Assembly (NCBI GenBank): GCA_020025015.1
Contig: JAHHSV010000020.1
Coordinates: forward strand, 1-25,237
DNA length: 25,237 nt
Direction: 5' to 3'
Origin: Anaeroplasmataceae bacterium
GTDB lineage: Bacteria; Bacillota_I; Bacilli_A; Acholeplasmatales; Anaeroplasmataceae
Under the pieces are notes generated by a model. It did no database searches and was not told the DNA's origin. It saw only the letters and a program-made list of their open reading frames with translations. Positions within the stretch are counted from its first letter, which is position 1. The number at the start of each line of letters is the position of its first letter. This document shows positions 22,963 through 25,237 of the stretch, piece after piece. The translations under genes and the position numbers were made by a program.

Positions 22963-24321
22963 ATGAAAAAAATTTTAACTTTTTTGACTATTTTACTTCT
23001 TTCACTTGGATTAGTGGGATGTAATTCTAACAGTACTACTCCAGATACTGGAAGCAACGATAGTACTGATACCGATGGTGGAAATACTGATGGAGGCAAC
23101 ACCGATGGTGGAAATACTAATCATAATGCTAAGCTTGAATCATATAGCTATACATTCAAAAATGGTGATCTAAATAAAGAAGGCGGAACTACTGAAGCAC
23201 TAAGCGGTCTAAAATGGACTTATGGTTCTTCTCCTTATATTAAGTTTGATTCAGTAAAAGGTTTTCAAATAGGATCTAGTAAAAATAATGTTAAAGAAAT
23301 CAGCTTTGAAACTACCTTCCCAGGTGAAGGAATTATTAAAGATTTCTCAATAGAATTATCTGTTGCTAAATCTGGAAATAGTAACTATATAGTTTCTTTT
23401 GGCGATTATACAAAGACAGATTCTTTTACAAATACTACCGTTGAAGCTAAGGAACAATTCGATTTAAATGTTAAAGCTAATTCATTCAAGCTAACATTAA
23501 AATCTGAAGCTATGGCATTATATTTAAAATCAATTTCCTTCTCTATTGAGCACGAAGGAGATTGGGGAATTTCAGCAGATACAGATGAAATCACTCCAAA
23601 TCCAGGTCAGCCAGTAGAGCCAGGAAAAAATGGAGTTGCGGCTACAAAATTCAAATTAGTTTCAATTGAAGAATATTATAAAAACACTGATTTAACACTA
23701 ACTAAGAATGCTTTAAAAGCTGAATTAAATACATTAGTATCTAATATGACAGGTGTAAGCTATGGTGACTCTCGTTATATGCTTTTATATACTGATGAGG
23801 ATATAAAAAATCCTGGTAAGCTAAATGGCATTTATGAAGGAACACTTTTTGATCCAGTTTGGGATTCAGGAAGCACTTGGAATCGTGAGCATGTTTGGGC
23901 ATGTAATCGTATGCAAATTCCAGGTGAGCAAGAGCGTCCAGATAATTCAACTATTGGCCATACATCAGATTTACATAACCTACGCGTTTCTGGTCCAAGC
24001 ATTAATAGCTCACGAGGAAACAAAGGCTTCGATAATACTACACATGGTGAGTTCTTCTTCCCTAATCAAAATAATGGGGTAGACTATCGTGGTGATGTTG
24101 CTCGTATTCTATTCTATATGTATATAAGGTACAATTCATTGAATTTAGATGAAACTGTTGGAAATAATACTATTGGTAAGCTAAGCGTTTTAATTAAGTG
24201 GGCTAACGAAGATAAGCCTGATGAATTTGAAAAACGTCGTAATAATAGAATTTTTGAATATCAAGGAAATCGTAATCCATTTATTGATCATCCTGAATTA
24301 GTAAATCAATTATTTGCTTAA
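22963..24321 (+). CDS. Secreted lipoprotein endonuclease I family nuclease
   Basis: The 452-residue protein has a lipoprotein signal (KKILTFLTILLLSLGLVGC, Cys about residue 20), a Ser/Thr/Asp-rich linker with three TDGGN-type repeats (about 37-51), a beta-sandwich-like module (about 55-200, with LESYSYTFKNGD and LYLKSISFSIE), and a C-terminal endonuclease I domain (about 225-450). The nuclease marks are SRYMLLYTDEDI, TWNREHVWACNRM (catalytic His), TSDLHNLRV, YRGDVARILFYMYIRY and EYQGNRNPFIDHPELV. These enzymes cut DNA or RNA with a beta-beta-alpha metal site. Outer-face anchoring suggests nucleic acid scavenging or defence outside the cell. It shares a transcript with the asparaginase gene. 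Confidence 0.92.
   Translation: MKKILTFLTILLLSLGLVGCNSNSTTPDTGSNDSTDTDGGNTDGGNTDGGNTNHNAKLESYSYTFKNGDLNKEGGTTEALSGLKWTYGSSPYIKFDSVKGFQIGSSKNNVKEISFETTFPGEGIIKDFSIELSVAKSGNSNYIVSFGDYTKTDSFTNTTVEAKEQFDLNVKANSFKLTLKSEAMALYLKSISFSIEHEGDWGISADTDEITPNPGQPVEPGKNGVAATKFKLVSIEEYYKNTDLTLTKNALKAELNTLVSNMTGVSYGDSRYMLLYTDEDIKNPGKLNGIYEGTLFDPVWDSGSTWNREHVWACNRMQIPGEQERPDNSTIGHTSDLHNLRVSGPSINSSRGNKGFDNTTHGEFFFPNQNNGVDYRGDVARILFYMYIRYNSLNLDETVGNNTIGKLSVLIKWANEDKPDEFEKRRNNRIFEYQGNRNPFIDHPELVNQLFA
23074..23118 (+). repeat. Three 15-base tandem repeats in the lipoprotein linker
   Basis: GATGGTGGAAATACT, GATGGAGGCAACACC and GATGGTGGAAATACT each encode DGGNT. Units 1 and 3 are identical in DNA; unit 2 differs by synonymous changes. 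Copy number could vary between strains by slippage. Confidence 0.9.
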
Positions 24322-24326
24322 AAAAT

Positions 24327-24359
24327 AAAACACCTGAGATTAATTCTCAAGTGTTTTTT
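24327..24359 (+). terminator. Terminator of the asparaginase-endonuclease operon
   Basis: ACAC-C-TGAGA, a 5-base loop, then TCTCA-A-GTGT form a stem with one mismatch, followed by seven Ts. It starts 6 bases after the stop codon. Confidence 0.85.
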
Positions 24360-24363
24360 TACG

Positions 24364-24681
24364 CCATTTTCTATAAAAATATCAAAATCACATAAGGACT
24401 CACCAAAGCCCACAGCTTGCTTACGATTCCAAATCAGCTTCTTGTATAAGCCCTCAGCACAAATTTTTAAAGCGAGCTATTTTTCTATATCTTCCTTAAG
24501 TAGAACTAATAGCTGGATAAATTTTATTATTAGTATGAATTCTTTTTGAATCACACCCTTCTTTATTTGCATCAAGGAGCTCTATTAGATATTTATTACT
24601 CTTACTTAAAATCAAATTTGCTTTATCTAGCCCTAATTCCGCTTCTAAAATTGGCTTAGCCTCCTTGAATTTTACATTCAC
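24364..24681 (-). pseudogene. Broken gene downstream of the YwqG-family gene
   Basis: An apparent 61-codon ORF (24496-24681) starts at GTG directly after the upstream TAG, with GGGAGGA about 10 bases before it, and reads MNVKFKEAKPILEAELGLDK onward to NNKIYPAISST before a TAA. In another minus-strand frame beyond that stop the sequence continues protein-like: LKEDIEK, a TAG, then LALKICAEGLYKKLIWNR, KQAVGFGESLCDFDIFIENG. One frameshift plus one stop would rejoin these into a protein of about 105 residues. I do not recognise the family. The last part runs up to the convergent terminator. A truncated but functional 61-residue protein is the alternative. Confidence 0.5.
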
Positions 24682-25237
24682 CTAGCATTCCTCCCTAATC
24701 ATATAGCACTTGGTAAAATCTCTAGCCTTTAAATTTTCTTCTCTAATATAAAAATAAAGACTACCAGCATCTCCAATGCTCAAGACATTAGAAATCGAAT
24801 CTATTTCTAAAAGTAAAACCCATTTTTGAGCCTCTTTTTTACATCTATTCATAACATGCTTAGCGATGTGTGTTGTACCATTAGATACATCAAAGCCATA
24901 TCTATTAAGCTCTAAAAACAAGGTTACATTATCATTAATATTAGGCCACCCAAGCATTCGCAAATGATAATCATGAGTATTTTTACCCTCTATAGGTAAA
25001 TCCATAACCTCTCTATCATCCATATCAGGATAGGTATTAACATTTTTGAACCTCAAACTATATCCACCCTTTAAAGACTTCTTATGCTCTAAAAATTCAA
25101 CACGATAATATTTTTTATCTTTATCAAAGCCTCTACCATCTGAATTACTGCTTTGATCATAATAAAACAAAAGCATACCTTCATGAGGCAATAAATTTTC
25201 CTTATCTAAAGCACTAATTTCACTTAAATCAATTCCA
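24682..25237 (-). CDS. YwqG-family (DUF1963) protein, C-terminal part
   Basis: The frame is open to the right edge, so the true start lies outside the window; the visible 184 residues begin GIDLSEISALDKENLLPHEG. Features of YwqG-like DUF1963 proteins are present: GMLLFYYDQ after an LP-x-EG turn, YRVEFLEH, the LGWPNI loop, WVLLLEIDS, and the C-terminal GDAGSLYFYIREENLKARDF followed by KCYMI. The molecular role of the family is unknown; it is usually a stand-alone cytoplasmic protein. The next gene starts directly at its stop codon. Confidence 0.8.
   Translation of the reverse strand, partial: GIDLSEISALDKENLLPHEGMLLFYYDQSSNSDGRGFDKDKKYYRVEFLEHKKSLKGGYSLRFKNVNTYPDMDDREVMDLPIEGKNTHDYHLRMLGWPNINDNVTLFLELNRYGFDVSNGTTHIAKHVMNRCKKEAQKWVLLLEIDSISNVLSIGDAGSLYFYIREENLKARDFTKCYMIREEC

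Noticed and set aside
23825..24082. Open frames overlapping the endonuclease I domain on both strands
   Set aside because: They are shadows of a strongly conserved nuclease domain and lack ribosome sites.
1..25237. CRISPR arrays, tRNA or rRNA genes
   Set aside because: No regularly spaced repeats, and no cloverleaf other than the tRNA-like ends of tmRNA, were seen.

Overview
This is an AT-rich window with tightly packed genes. The gene set (secG-rnr-smpB-ssrA, ruvA-ruvB-queA-tgt, HPr, pepV, a lone ftsZ, type I asparaginase) and strong AGGAGG ribosome sites point to a low-GC Gram-positive bacterium of the Bacilli/Mollicutes side, such as an uncultured gut RF39, Erysipelotrichia-like or Acholeplasma-like lineage. 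The exact group cannot be fixed from this sequence. TGA is a stop here: ruvB and the peptidase E gene end in TGA inside ATGA overlaps, and tryptophan is written TGG. Mycoplasma-type recoding is therefore unlikely.

Region 1 (1-3036) is accessory. It holds the 5' end of an AAA ATPase gene, then about 2.7 kb bounded by two near-identical copies of the ssrA 3' end plus terminator (317-366 and 2987-3035). Between the copies lie a small RNase III-like protein, an AlbA_2/RecG-C/winged-helix regulator and several broken gene pieces, including a transposase stub. This looks like an old integrative element at the tmRNA gene that has lost its integrase.

Region 2 (3034-6303) is the secG, rnr, smpB, ssrA cluster on the minus strand, covering protein export, RNA decay and ribosome rescue. 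ssrA has its own strong promoter, which lies inside a perfect inverted repeat.

Region 3 (6356-15278) is an eleven-gene minus-strand run, probably one operon read from a promoter before ruvA: ruvA, ruvB, queA, ppiB, tgt, a membrane-tethered EIIB-like protein, HPr, pepV, trmB, peptidase E and deoA. It mixes Holliday-junction repair, queuosine and m7G tRNA modification, PTS control, peptide use and nucleoside salvage. The EIIB-like gene sits where yajC is usually found, and its phosphorylated cysteine is missing.

Region 4 (15319-20737) has a zinc-ribbon methyltransferase, divergent from a 1127-residue coiled-coil protein of unknown function. That gene converges on a monocistronic ftsZ across an unusually structured terminator.

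Region 5 (20788-25237) has a BaiN/HI0933-type flavoprotein, divergent from a two-gene operon encoding cytoplasmic asparaginase and a secreted lipoprotein endonuclease I. The window ends with a broken gene and a YwqG-family gene cut by the edge.
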